From: Hwangdonia seohaensis
GTDB taxonomy: Bacteria; Bacteroidota; Bacteroidia; Flavobacteriales; Flavobacteriaceae
Direction of reading: 5' to 3'
DNA: 64,000 bases
NCBI RefSeq assembly: GCF_031932625.1
Contig: NZ_JAVSCK010000003.1
Span: forward strand, 620,001 to 684,000
Each line of letters begins with the position of its first letter. Position 1 is the stretch's first letter. This document shows positions 17,551 to 25,352 of the stretch, one piece after another. Under the pieces are notes generated by a model. The model saw nothing but the letters and a program-made list of their open reading frames with translations, was not told the origin of the DNA and did not search any database. Made by a program: the position numbers and the translations under genes.

Positions 17551-18009
17551 CTAATCTTTCTTTATAGCATTCAATGGTGTGTTAAATATAATCTCATGCT
17601 TTTTTGCAGTTAACCTTAAGGCATTGATACGTGCTTTATCAAATTTTTCAACGTCTTCTTTTTCAATTTGAAAATCGATTCTGGTTATAAATCGGTTCGA
17701 CACATTTGAATGATCCGATTGAAACTCATCCATATCCGATTTTAAATCCAATTTAAAATCGGTGCCTTCAATGTTAAGTTTAGCACCTTTCATGGTTTTA
17801 ATTTTAAAAGCACCCACAATTATGGTAATGACGTAATGGTAGCCACCAAGTTCTTTAGTGCTGGCATATAGCACGTTTTTTTCAGATATGGCAAATGCGT
17901 CATCTGTAATGGAATTGATGATGTCTTCGGTGTGGTTATCAACATGAGTGCGTTCCATGGCACGCCTATTTCCAAAAGCGGCCAAAATTTTATCCAAGTT
18001 TAATTTCAT
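17551..18009 (-). CDS. Conserved hypothetical protein, partner of helicase-like gene
   Basis: This 152-residue protein has no signal peptide or membrane segment. It is predicted to be mostly beta strand in the middle (YHYVITIIVGAFKIKTMKGAKLNIEG) with a C-terminal helix rich in Lys and Asp. I do not recognise a domain. It begins 23 nt after the helicase-like gene on the same strand, so the pair probably forms an operon. I recall a similar pairing in other flavobacteria, which would suggest a common function in nucleic acid metabolism, but nothing in the sequence shows it. Confidence 0.7.
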   Translation of the reverse strand: MKLNLDKILAAFGNRRAMERTHVDNHTEDIINSITDDAFAISEKNVLYASTKELGGYHYVITIIVGAFKIKTMKGAKLNIEGTDFKLDLKSDMDEFQSDHSNVSNRFITRIDFQIEKEDVEKFDKARINALRLTAKKHEIIFNTPLNAIKKD

Positions 18010-18032
18010 AATCTAAGTTTCAAAAAAAAAAT

Positions 18033-18641
18033 CTATTGTTTAACAACTTGCGCATGGTACATAAAACCGTTTTGCCAACGCTTAAAACGGGCATCGAATT
18101 TATCAGCAAAAACCAGATATTGGCATTTGCCGATACTTTCTGGCGTACGGGTGGCTTCTGCGAAATTATTGTTTCTAAATAAAAAATCGGCGTCTTCAAC
18201 AATGCAAATTTGTAGCTTATTCAAATTTATGCCGTTTAGGTAAAACAATCTGTTCAAGCGTTTTGGTGTGGCAATCACGATGTCGGTGCCTTCGTAAATC
18301 TCGTCGCGCTGTATATCGATACTGTGTTCGTCGTAAGCGCAGTACACCCTTAAATCGGTGCCGCGTTTAAAGGCATTAAACTCTAACTCTAAATTTAAAG
18401 CGGCTTGTTTGTCTTTTACAAAAATTAAGGCTCTTGGTGCATCTTCAACGGCATGTTTTAATTTCTGGATAACGCTAATAACGATGCTTGTGGTTTTGCC
18501 ACTTCCTTCTGGGGCGATAACAAACAAACTTGCACCTCCTTTTATGTTGGGTAAAATTTGTTTTTGAAGCGGTAAAGGTTCTTTAAATCCTTTGTGATTA
18601 ATGGCATCTGTTAACGGTTCAATTAATTTTTTAAAAGACAT
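18033..18641 (-). CDS. DEAD/DEAH-box helicase-like protein, single RecA lobe
   Basis: This 202-residue protein corresponds to only the first RecA lobe of a DEAD-box RNA helicase. A Q-motif-like segment (LPLQKQILPNI) precedes Walker A PEGSGKTT near residue 47, followed by ALIFVKDKQAALNLE, the motif Ib-like ATPKRLNRL and a motif II variant VEDADF in place of DEAD. Motif III (SAT) and the whole second lobe are absent. The reading frame is intact and ends with its own stop codon, so this is probably a genuine short form. It may bind ATP or RNA without unwinding. Confidence 0.75.
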   Translation of the reverse strand: MSFKKLIEPLTDAINHKGFKEPLPLQKQILPNIKGGASLFVIAPEGSGKTTSIVISVIQKLKHAVEDAPRALIFVKDKQAALNLELEFNAFKRGTDLRVYCAYDEHSIDIQRDEIYEGTDIVIATPKRLNRLFYLNGINLNKLQICIVEDADFLFRNNNFAEATRTPESIGKCQYLVFADKFDARFKRWQNGFMYHAQVVKQ

Positions 18642-18702
18642 ATAAGATTTTCTTTAAGCTGTAAAGGTAGGTTTTTAAATACCTACGAGTATTAACGCTT
18701 AA

Positions 18703-18734
18703 TTGATTTTTAGAAAATAATTAGTTTACTTTTG
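18703..18734 (+). promoter_or_regulatory. Bacteroidota-type promoter of the MFS gene
   Basis: TTG at 18703-18705 is separated by 21 nt from TACTTTTG at 18727-18734, a full match to TAnnTTTG. The ATG at 18739 lies only 4 nt beyond, so the transcript should have almost no 5' leader. Confidence 0.65.
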
Positions 18735-18738
18735 CCCC

Positions 18739-19944
18739 ATGCAAAACAACAACACTTATAAGTTTGAGTTTGTCGCTTTAATGGCATCATTAATGTCTAT
18801 TGTGGCTTTATCCATAGATGCTTTATTGCCGGCTTTACCCGAAATAGGGTATGATTTAGGGGTTACAAATCCGGCCGACAAACAACTGCTTATCACCATG
18901 ATATTTTTGGGTTTGGGTTTTGGGCAACTCCTTTTTGGACCGCTTTCAGATAGTTTTGGAAGAAAACCCATAGTTTATATTGGATTTCTCGTTTTTATTG
19001 TGGCGAGTATTATCTGCGTAACGACTAAAAGTTTTGAGGTGATGATTTTAGGGCGGATACTACAGGGTTTTGGACTATCGTCTCCCAGAAGCCTGAGTAT
19101 GTCTATGATTAGGGATTCTTTTAGCGGTAATTATATGGCAAAAATACTATCGATTGTGGTTATGTTTTTTATTTTGGTACCGGTGGTTGCCCCAACTTTA
19201 GGCCAGCTTTTGCTCTATCTTTTCAACTGGAAATCGATATTTCATTTTAACTTGATATTTGGCGTTTTAATAATGCTTTGGTTTTGGTTACGGCAACCCG
19301 AAACACTGCCCAAAAGCAAGCGTATTAAGTTTAACAGTCGCCTGTTTATTGATGGTGTAAAAGAGTTTTTTAAGTATAAAGAAGCGGTGGCTTTTACTAT
19401 GGTTTCCGGTTTTATTACGGGGTCTTTTTTGGTGTATTTAAGCACCTCGCAACAAATTTTTCAAGAGCAATATAATTTGGCAGAAATGTTCCCGTATATT
19501 TTTGCGAGTTTAGCGATTTCCGTAGGTTTGGCAACCTTTTTAAATAGCCGGTTTGTGGTTAAATATGGCATGTTGAAAATTGCCTTTGTGTCTTGTATAG
19601 CTTACGCTTTAATTTCGGTTTTATATGTGGTTTTGTTTTCATCGGGAGAAAACCCGAGCATTACCGTTTTGTTGAGCTTTTTTGCATTACAGTTTTTTGC
19701 TGTTGGTTTTTTATTCGGGAATTTACGGGCCTTAGCCATGCAACCTTTAGGGCATATTGCCGGGATTGGCGCTGCTTTAAATGGGTTTGTTTCAACGGTT
19801 ATGGCAGTGCCCATCGCTAACTATATTGGGGGTTTTGTAACCACTTCGGTATTGCCGTTATTTATTGGGTTTTCTATATTTGGAGTCCTTTCTCTATTGG
19901 TTTTTATAATCGTGAAGAGAAAAGTTACATTTATAAATGCATAA
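18739..19944 (+). CDS. MFS drug exporter, Bcr/CflA-like
   Basis: This 401-residue protein has twelve hydrophobic spans and the MFS motif A GPLSDSFGRKP between spans 2 and 3 (about residues 74-84). The opening SIDALLPALPEIGYDLG and the motif C-type segment VVMFFILVPVVAPTLGQ are typical of the Bcr/CflA drug:H+ antiporter group in the inner membrane. It stands alone, with its own promoter, and ends 8 nt before the convergent DinB-family gene. Substrates cannot be predicted. Confidence 0.9.
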   Translation: MQNNNTYKFEFVALMASLMSIVALSIDALLPALPEIGYDLGVTNPADKQLLITMIFLGLGFGQLLFGPLSDSFGRKPIVYIGFLVFIVASIICVTTKSFEVMILGRILQGFGLSSPRSLSMSMIRDSFSGNYMAKILSIVVMFFILVPVVAPTLGQLLLYLFNWKSIFHFNLIFGVLIMLWFWLRQPETLPKSKRIKFNSRLFIDGVKEFFKYKEAVAFTMVSGFITGSFLVYLSTSQQIFQEQYNLAEMFPYIFASLAISVGLATFLNSRFVVKYGMLKIAFVSCIAYALISVLYVVLFSSGENPSITVLLSFFALQFFAVGFLFGNLRALAMQPLGHIAGIGAALNGFVSTVMAVPIANYIGGFVTTSVLPLFIGFSIFGVLSLLVFIIVKRKVTFINA

Positions 19945-19952
19945 GTTATAAT

Positions 19953-20471
19953 TTATAAATAGTGTGTTTTTATAACATCGATATGCCAGATTTCGTGACC
20001 AAGAATAATGAAAGCGGCAGCTCGGGCAGATAGGGTGTTTTCAGAAGCTGTACCAACAAATTTTAAATCTTCGTCGCTCAAACTATTTAATAAGGTGATG
20101 GAGTTTTTCCTAACTGACGAATATTCCAAAAGTAACGTTGCCATAGATTTTTTATGGGCTTGAGAAGGCATAATATAATCGTCTTGATTGAAACCAGGCA
20201 ATGGTGTTTTATCATGTCTTGCGATACGAAAGCAGCGATACATAAAAACACGTTCGGTATCAATAATATGCTGAAAAACTTCTTTTACACTCCATTTGCC
20301 TTCTGCGTATCTGTATTCTAATTTTTCTGATGGAATGGAATGAAAAAATTGCAATACATTATCTAAACCTTCAGTAAAACCATCAATTAAAGCCAAGTTT
20401 TCCGGAAGCTTTTTAATATAAGGACCATAATATGAATTGTATTCGGTGGGATTTAAATCTTTTACTGTCAT
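19953..20471 (-). CDS. DinB family protein
   Basis: This 172-residue, four-helix DinB/YfiT-like protein has metal-ligand-type histidines in FQHIIDTERVF and GHEIWHIDVI, the usual first and last positions of the family. The start is placed at the ATG at 20471 (MTVKDLNP), which lies 11 nt after the stop of the upstream ABC exporter gene. The longer frame from 20534 would only add 21 residues that overlap that gene. Members include thiol-dependent S-transferases, but the reaction here is unknown. Confidence 0.85.
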   Translation of the reverse strand: MTVKDLNPTEYNSYYGPYIKKLPENLALIDGFTEGLDNVLQFFHSIPSEKLEYRYAEGKWSVKEVFQHIIDTERVFMYRCFRIARHDKTPLPGFNQDDYIMPSQAHKKSMATLLLEYSSVRKNSITLLNSLSDEDLKFVGTASENTLSARAAAFIILGHEIWHIDVIKTHYL

Positions 20472-20481
20472 AATTACGGGT

Positions 20482-22242
20482 TTAAATTTTGGCTTGATAG
20501 GTGTATAAATCGTAATACCTGCCACGTTTTTCAATTAACTCGTCATGCTTGCCTCTTTCTACAATATGGCCAGCTTCAATAACTAAAATTTGGTCGGCCT
20601 TTCTTATGGTACTTAGGCGGTGCGCAATTACGATAGTGGTTCGGTCTTTAATCAATTCGCTTAAACTTTTTTGAATAAGCGCTTCACTTTCGGTATCTAA
20701 ACTTGAGGTTGCTTCATCTAAAATAATAATTTTTGGATTTGCCAAAATAGCCCTTGCTATAGCCAAACGCTGACGTTGCCCTCCGGATAGTTTTACACCT
20801 CGTTCGCCAATTAAAGTTTCTAAACCATCATCAAACCTATCGGTAAATTCATTTACATAAGCGGCTTTTACGGCGTTTTGTAATTCTGCTTCGGTAGCAT
20901 TTGGCCTTGGAAACATTATGTTTTCTTTTATGGTGCCTTCAAATAAAAATTCGTCTTGTAAAACCACGCCCAAATATTTACGATAACTACTCAGTTTAAC
21001 TTTTGATAAATCTTGATTATCAATAGTAACTTTGCCGAGTTTTGGTGTTAAAAACGTAGCCGATAATCCTGCAATGGTTGATTTACCAGAACCCGAGCTG
21101 CCCACCAAAGCCGTTACAGAGCCTGCGGGTGCTTTAAAGTTGATATTATGGAGCACGTCTTTACCTGCTTCATAAGAAAAAGAGACATCTTCAAAGTCAA
21201 TATTTCCATGGAGTGTTTCTAGTGTAATGTCTCGATCTTGGTTATCTTTCTCCGAGGTCATATTCATCAATTCTTCGGTTCTGTCTAAACCCGCCAATGC
21301 TTCCGTTAATTGGCTGCCAATATTGCTCATTTGTACAATGGGTGCAATCATAAAACCGAGTATTAAGGTGAAGAATAAAAAATCGCCGGTTGTCATTTCA
21401 CTTTGAATCATATAATAACCTCCAATTCCCATAATACCAGTGGTAGCAACACCAATTAAAAAGGTAGATGCGCTTGTCATAAATGCAGTAGCCGTCAAGC
21501 TCTTTTTTACATTTTTATATAATTTTTCAACACCTTTTTCGAACACCAAATTCTCTTGATTTTCAGCATTAAAAGCTTTTATAACCCTAACTCCCGCTAA
21601 AGTTTCCGTTAGCCTGCCAGTTACTTCGGCGTTAATCTTTCCTCGAATTCTAAAAATAGGACGAATATATTTGAAAGCCCTTAGTGCGATGTAGCCGAAT
21701 ATGGAAAGCGGAACAAATACAAAAAGTGTCATCCAAGGGTTTAGTTTTATTAAAATGATGAGCGACACAATGGCTGTAAAAGAACCGCCAACCAACTGTA
21801 CCAAGCCAGTGCCAATAAGGTTTCTTACACCTTCAACGTCACTCATAATTCTGGAAACCAAAGCGCCCGATTTTGTATTGTCGAAAAAACTAATTGGTAA
21901 AGTCAGAACTTTTTTCTGCACTTGAGCCCGCAATTCGCTTATTAAATATTGTGCCTGTACACTTAATATGCGCGTTAATAAAAATGATGTTACCGCTTGA
22001 ATTGTTATGGCGCCTATAACGATGGCAATTAAATAATACAGTTGCGTATAATCTTTGTTTGGAACAACATCGTCTAGCAAAACCTTACTCTGCCAAGGCA
22101 AAACCAAACCTGCCAAACTTTTTATAACTATTAAAATTAAACCAATAAAAACAAGATTTCGCCGTGGCCAAATAATGGTTTTAAAAGCTTGTGCCATGGT
22201 TATTTTCGATTGTGTTTTAGGGGATTTTATATTGTGTTTCAT
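20482..22242 (-). CDS. ABC exporter, fused permease-ATPase (MsbA-like)
   Basis: This 586-residue half-transporter has a six-span transmembrane domain (about residues 20-315) fused to an ATPase domain (about 340-586). The ATPase shows Walker A GSSGSGKST, the signature LSGGQRQR, Walker B IIILDEATSSLD and the H-loop IAHRLSTI. It should act as a homodimer exporting a lipid, peptide or drug from the inner membrane. The next gene downstream encodes a DinB-family protein 11 nt away. A strong terminator lies upstream and separates it from the small lysine-rich ORF. The substrate is unknown. Confidence 0.92.
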   Translation of the reverse strand: MKHNIKSPKTQSKITMAQAFKTIIWPRRNLVFIGLILIVIKSLAGLVLPWQSKVLLDDVVPNKDYTQLYYLIAIVIGAITIQAVTSFLLTRILSVQAQYLISELRAQVQKKVLTLPISFFDNTKSGALVSRIMSDVEGVRNLIGTGLVQLVGGSFTAIVSLIILIKLNPWMTLFVFVPLSIFGYIALRAFKYIRPIFRIRGKINAEVTGRLTETLAGVRVIKAFNAENQENLVFEKGVEKLYKNVKKSLTATAFMTSASTFLIGVATTGIMGIGGYYMIQSEMTTGDFLFFTLILGFMIAPIVQMSNIGSQLTEALAGLDRTEELMNMTSEKDNQDRDITLETLHGNIDFEDVSFSYEAGKDVLHNINFKAPAGSVTALVGSSGSGKSTIAGLSATFLTPKLGKVTIDNQDLSKVKLSSYRKYLGVVLQDEFLFEGTIKENIMFPRPNATEAELQNAVKAAYVNEFTDRFDDGLETLIGERGVKLSGGQRQRLAIARAILANPKIIILDEATSSLDTESEALIQKSLSELIKDRTTIVIAHRLSTIRKADQILVIEAGHIVERGKHDELIEKRGRYYDLYTYQAKI

Positions 22243-22294
22243 TCAGTTTCGTATTAAAAGATCTTTTTTCCGATAGGTAATTGGTGTAAATGTA

Positions 22295-22333
22295 AAATTA
22301 AAAAACCACTCAAAAGGAGTGGTTTTTTAATTT
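22295..22333. terminator. Bidirectional-looking terminator hairpin
   Basis: A perfect 17-bp stem (left arm 22295-22311, right arm 22317-22333) with GC core CCACTC/GAGTGG, a 5-nt loop and A/T-runs on both sides. It lies 25 nt after the stop of the small minus-strand ORF and should end its transcript before the ABC exporter gene. Confidence 0.8.
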
Positions 22334-22358
22334 ATAATAAGAATTATAAACAATTTTA

Positions 22359-22463
22359 CTACATGCGTTTCGCCTTTTTTGCTAGTTTGGCAGCCTTTTT
22401 CTCTTTTGGTGTTAAAAGGGGTTCTTTTTTTACGTTTTTCTTTGCGTCTTGAGATTTTGCCAT
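22359..22463 (-). CDS. 34-residue lysine-rich small protein
   Basis: The frame encodes MAKSQDAKKNVKKEPLLTP and then a Lys/Ala-rich tail ending AKRM, with 15 lysines or arginines in 34 residues. It has its own terminator just downstream. I recall similar very small basic proteins annotated as hypothetical in flavobacteria, with the same MAKSQDAKKN opening, which supports that it is real. It is too short for a domain call. The composition suggests nucleic acid or ribosome binding, which is inference. Confidence 0.6.
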   Translation of the reverse strand: MAKSQDAKKNVKKEPLLTPKEKKAAKLAKKAKRM

Positions 22464-22635
22464 ATTTTTATTCACTTTAAGTGTTAATTGAACAAGGTAG
22501 TTAAATTTAGGTTTAATTATTTACCTTATTACAAATATTAAGTTAAAGTTGAATAATAACAATGTTGCTTGTTGATTTCTTATATTTACGAGTATAATTT
22601 TAGTGTTAATGATAGAAAATAAATTAGGCAAATCA

Positions 22636-22681
22636 CTTTCAAATGGTGCAGTTAAAAATTTTAAGATGAACCATTTGAAAG
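22636..22681. promoter_or_regulatory. 12-bp perfect inverted repeat in leader of the DUF294 gene
   Basis: The arms CTTTCAAATGGT (22636-22647) and ACCATTTGAAAG (22670-22681) are exact inverted copies around a 22-nt loop. It lies 65 nt upstream of the next start codon and inside a 38-codon ORF at 22609-22725 of doubtful coding value. It may be a leader hairpin or a protein-binding dyad. Confidence 0.5.
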
Positions 22682-22746
22682 CTTCAATTGAAGGCAAACT
22701 ACTGCTGAATTTTAAACATATTTAATATACAAAACACAGCATTTTA

Positions 22747-24666
22747 ATGAAAAATTCTATAGCAGAACGGGTCAGTGATTTTTTGAAGAACCATCCGCCC
22801 TTTGACTTATTGGACGCTAAAAAACTTCTTAATATAGCAGAGGAAGTGGTTATTATTTATCTGGAAAAAGGCGATGTTTTGTTTAAACAAGGCACCAGTT
22901 TTAACAATCACTTTTATATGGTTAGAAATGGTGGCATCAGCTTAACATATTCCAACAATAACACGCAAGAAGTTGTTTCCATTAGCGATGCCGGTGATAT
23001 ATTTGGCGTAAGACCTTTAATCGCACAAGAAAATTATAAACTTACTGCGTCTGCCCACGAAGAGTCTATAGTTTATGGCATTCCTATTGATAGTTTTAGA
23101 TTGGCGGCCGAAAACAATTCCAAGGTATATAAATATCTTATTACAGCCTTCGCAACCAATGCTTACGACGCTTATACCACCAAAGAAACCCATGAGATTT
23201 TTGTAGATTACCTACCCAGTAATTCGCGAGATATTGCTAATTTTCAAACGGCCAATTATACCAAAAAACCCGTTACATGTGGTGTTAATTCATCATTAAA
23301 AGAGGCCGCCTTAAAAATGAGCAAAAACAAAATTGGGTATATAGTTGTTATCGACGACACTAAAAAACCAGTAGGTATTATTACAAATAGCGATATAAAA
23401 AATAAAATCGCGACGGGTATATTTCCTATTGATACGGTGGTAACCAATATTATGAGCTCGCCCGTTATAACAAATAAAAGGAACCTAACCGTTGCAGATG
23501 GCCAATTGCAAATGATAAAACATAATATTGCCCACTTGTGTATTACCAAAGACGGTACGGTAAATTCTAAACTGGTAGGCGTATTAACAAATCACCATAT
23601 TTTGGTAGCATTGGGCAACAATCCAACAGCTATTTTAAAGGAAATAATACGGGCAAAACGCACAAAAAAATTACGTAATGCGCGATTAAAAGCCGACACG
23701 TTACTCAAAAACTATTTAGAACAAAACATTCCCATTACACATATTACAAAGGTAATTTCTAAAATTAACGATGCCCTTACGGTAAAGGCGATAGAAATTG
23801 CGCTGCCGAAAATGCCAACACCTCCGCCCGTAAAGTTTTCGTGGCTGGCCATTGGGAGCCAAGGCAGGAAAGAACAATTGCTGTACACCGATCAAGACAA
23901 TGCCCTGGTGTTTGAAGATGTGCCCGAAGCAAAATACGAGGAAACCCAAGCTTATTTTTTAGAGCTTTCAAAATATGTTACAAAATCATTAAATAAAATA
24001 GGATTCGAATATTGCGAAGCCGACATGATGGCGAGCAATAGTGCCTGGTGCAAATCTATTTCTGAATGGAAAAGCCAATTTAAGGAATGGATATTAACAC
24101 CCGGTGAGGAGGCTGTGCTGTTATCTTCTATTTTTTTTGATTATAGTATGGTTTACGGAAGTCAAAACCTAACCGATGAGATAACGGATACCATTTATGA
24201 AGCATTGGAAGAAAGCAATTTGTTTTATAAACTATTGGCGCAAGATGCCGTAAAAAGCCCTTCGCCCTTAGGGTTTTTTAAACAGTTTTTAGTAGAAAAA
24301 AATGGAGAACAAAAAGATATGTTCAACATAAAAAACAGAGGGCTTATGCCTTTAGTTGATGCAGCGCGGTTACTGGTGTTAACCAAACATATAAAAGGCA
24401 TAAACAATACTTTTGAACGTTATGAAAAACTAGCCGAAATTGAACCCGCTAATAAGGAGTTATACGAATCTTGCTCTTACGCCTTTAAAGCACTTACAAA
24501 GTTTAAAACAAAACAAGGTTTGCAACACAATAACTCTGGAAAATTTATTGATTTGGAAACACTGTCCAAAGAAGAAAAATTAAAGCTGAAACGCTGCTTT
24601 AAGCCTATTGATGAAATCCAAAAAACGCTAATTCTAAGGTTTGATTTAAAAACTTTACCAATATGA
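22747..24666 (+). CDS. cNMP-binding / CBS / DUF294 nucleotidyltransferase-like protein
   Basis: This 639-residue cytoplasmic protein combines four parts: a cyclic-nucleotide-binding domain (about residues 15-140, with EKGDVLFKQGTSFNNHFYMV), two CBS domains (about 165-300), a DUF294 nucleotidyltransferase-like domain (about 335-475, with IGSQGRKEQ and YTDQDNAL) and a DUF294 C-terminal helical domain. It resembles GlnD-type signal-transfer enzymes, so nucleotide sensing linked to nucleotidyl transfer is likely. Its stop overlaps the start of the exonuclease gene (ATGA). The same gene set is often found beside acetate-type symporters, as it is here. Confidence 0.9.
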   Translation: MKNSIAERVSDFLKNHPPFDLLDAKKLLNIAEEVVIIYLEKGDVLFKQGTSFNNHFYMVRNGGISLTYSNNNTQEVVSISDAGDIFGVRPLIAQENYKLTASAHEESIVYGIPIDSFRLAAENNSKVYKYLITAFATNAYDAYTTKETHEIFVDYLPSNSRDIANFQTANYTKKPVTCGVNSSLKEAALKMSKNKIGYIVVIDDTKKPVGIITNSDIKNKIATGIFPIDTVVTNIMSSPVITNKRNLTVADGQLQMIKHNIAHLCITKDGTVNSKLVGVLTNHHILVALGNNPTAILKEIIRAKRTKKLRNARLKADTLLKNYLEQNIPITHITKVISKINDALTVKAIEIALPKMPTPPPVKFSWLAIGSQGRKEQLLYTDQDNALVFEDVPEAKYEETQAYFLELSKYVTKSLNKIGFEYCEADMMASNSAWCKSISEWKSQFKEWILTPGEEAVLLSSIFFDYSMVYGSQNLTDEITDTIYEALEESNLFYKLLAQDAVKSPSPLGFFKQFLVEKNGEQKDMFNIKNRGLMPLVDAARLLVLTKHIKGINNTFERYEKLAEIEPANKELYESCSYAFKALTKFKTKQGLQHNNSGKFIDLETLSKEEKLKLKRCFKPIDEIQKTLILRFDLKTLPI

Positions 24667-25328
24667 TATTAAATTGGTTTAAACGAAAAAAAAGAAACTA
24701 TCCCGATTTTTGGTTGCGCTATTTAGAGACTTTCAGCAATACTAAAAAGGAAACTATAGCAACTACCAGATTTGTGGCCTTTGATACGGAGACCACTGGA
24801 TTTGACAAAAAAAAGGATAGGGTATTATCTATTGGGGCTGTTTCTATTTTAGATAAATCGATTGAAGTAAACAAAAGTTACGAGGTGTATTTGAAACAAG
24901 ATGTTTTTAGTAACAAAACCGTCGAGATACATGGCATATTAAAAACAGGGTCTTTAAAAAAAGTCTCTGAATTGGAGGCTGTTATATCTTTTTTAGCGTA
25001 TATAAAAGATGCTGTATTGGTAGCGCACCACGCCAATTTCGATAAAGACATGGTGAACGAAATGCTATTGAGACATGGCTTAGGAAAATTAAAAAATGAA
25101 TTTATAGATACGGGTTATTTGTTTAGTAAATCTAAGCATATTATATATCGGGAAAACCTAAAAGACCATTACACATTAGACGATTTATGTGCCGAACTTA
25201 ATGTGCCAAAAGTAGATAGACACACAGCGAGTGGCGACGCCCTTATTACGGCCATTGTGTTTTTAAAGATATTAACGCGATTAAATAGGCGCAAGCACTT
25301 AAATTGGGATTATCTTTTAAATAAATGA
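24663..25328 (+). CDS. DnaQ-type 3'-5' exonuclease (DEDDh)
   Basis: This 221-residue protein is a DEDDh exonuclease related to the proofreading subunit of DNA polymerase III. Exo I is FDTETTGFD (about residues 40-48), Exo II is HHANFDKDM with its aspartate near 125, and Exo III is DRHTASGDA with the catalytic His and Asp near 185-191. All catalytic residues are present. It is translationally coupled to the cNMP/CBS/DUF294 gene and converges with the SSS symporter gene 24 nt away. Its target in this signalling context is not known. Confidence 0.9.
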   Translation: MILNWFKRKKRNYPDFWLRYLETFSNTKKETIATTRFVAFDTETTGFDKKKDRVLSIGAVSILDKSIEVNKSYEVYLKQDVFSNKTVEIHGILKTGSLKKVSELEAVISFLAYIKDAVLVAHHANFDKDMVNEMLLRHGLGKLKNEFIDTGYLFSKSKHIIYRENLKDHYTLDDLCAELNVPKVDRHTASGDALITAIVFLKILTRLNRRKHLNWDYLLNK

Positions 25329-25352
25329 TGCATAATTATTGGACTAGGGCAG

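Noticed and set aside
20472..20534. Longer DinB frame starting at 20534
   Set aside because: The extra 21 residues are an out-of-frame reading of the 3' end of the ABC exporter gene, and the family domain starts at 20471.
22609..22725. 38-codon ORF upstream of the DUF294 gene
   Set aside because: Part of it is one perfect inverted repeat, and the peptide has no recognisable pattern. It is listed only as a leader element.
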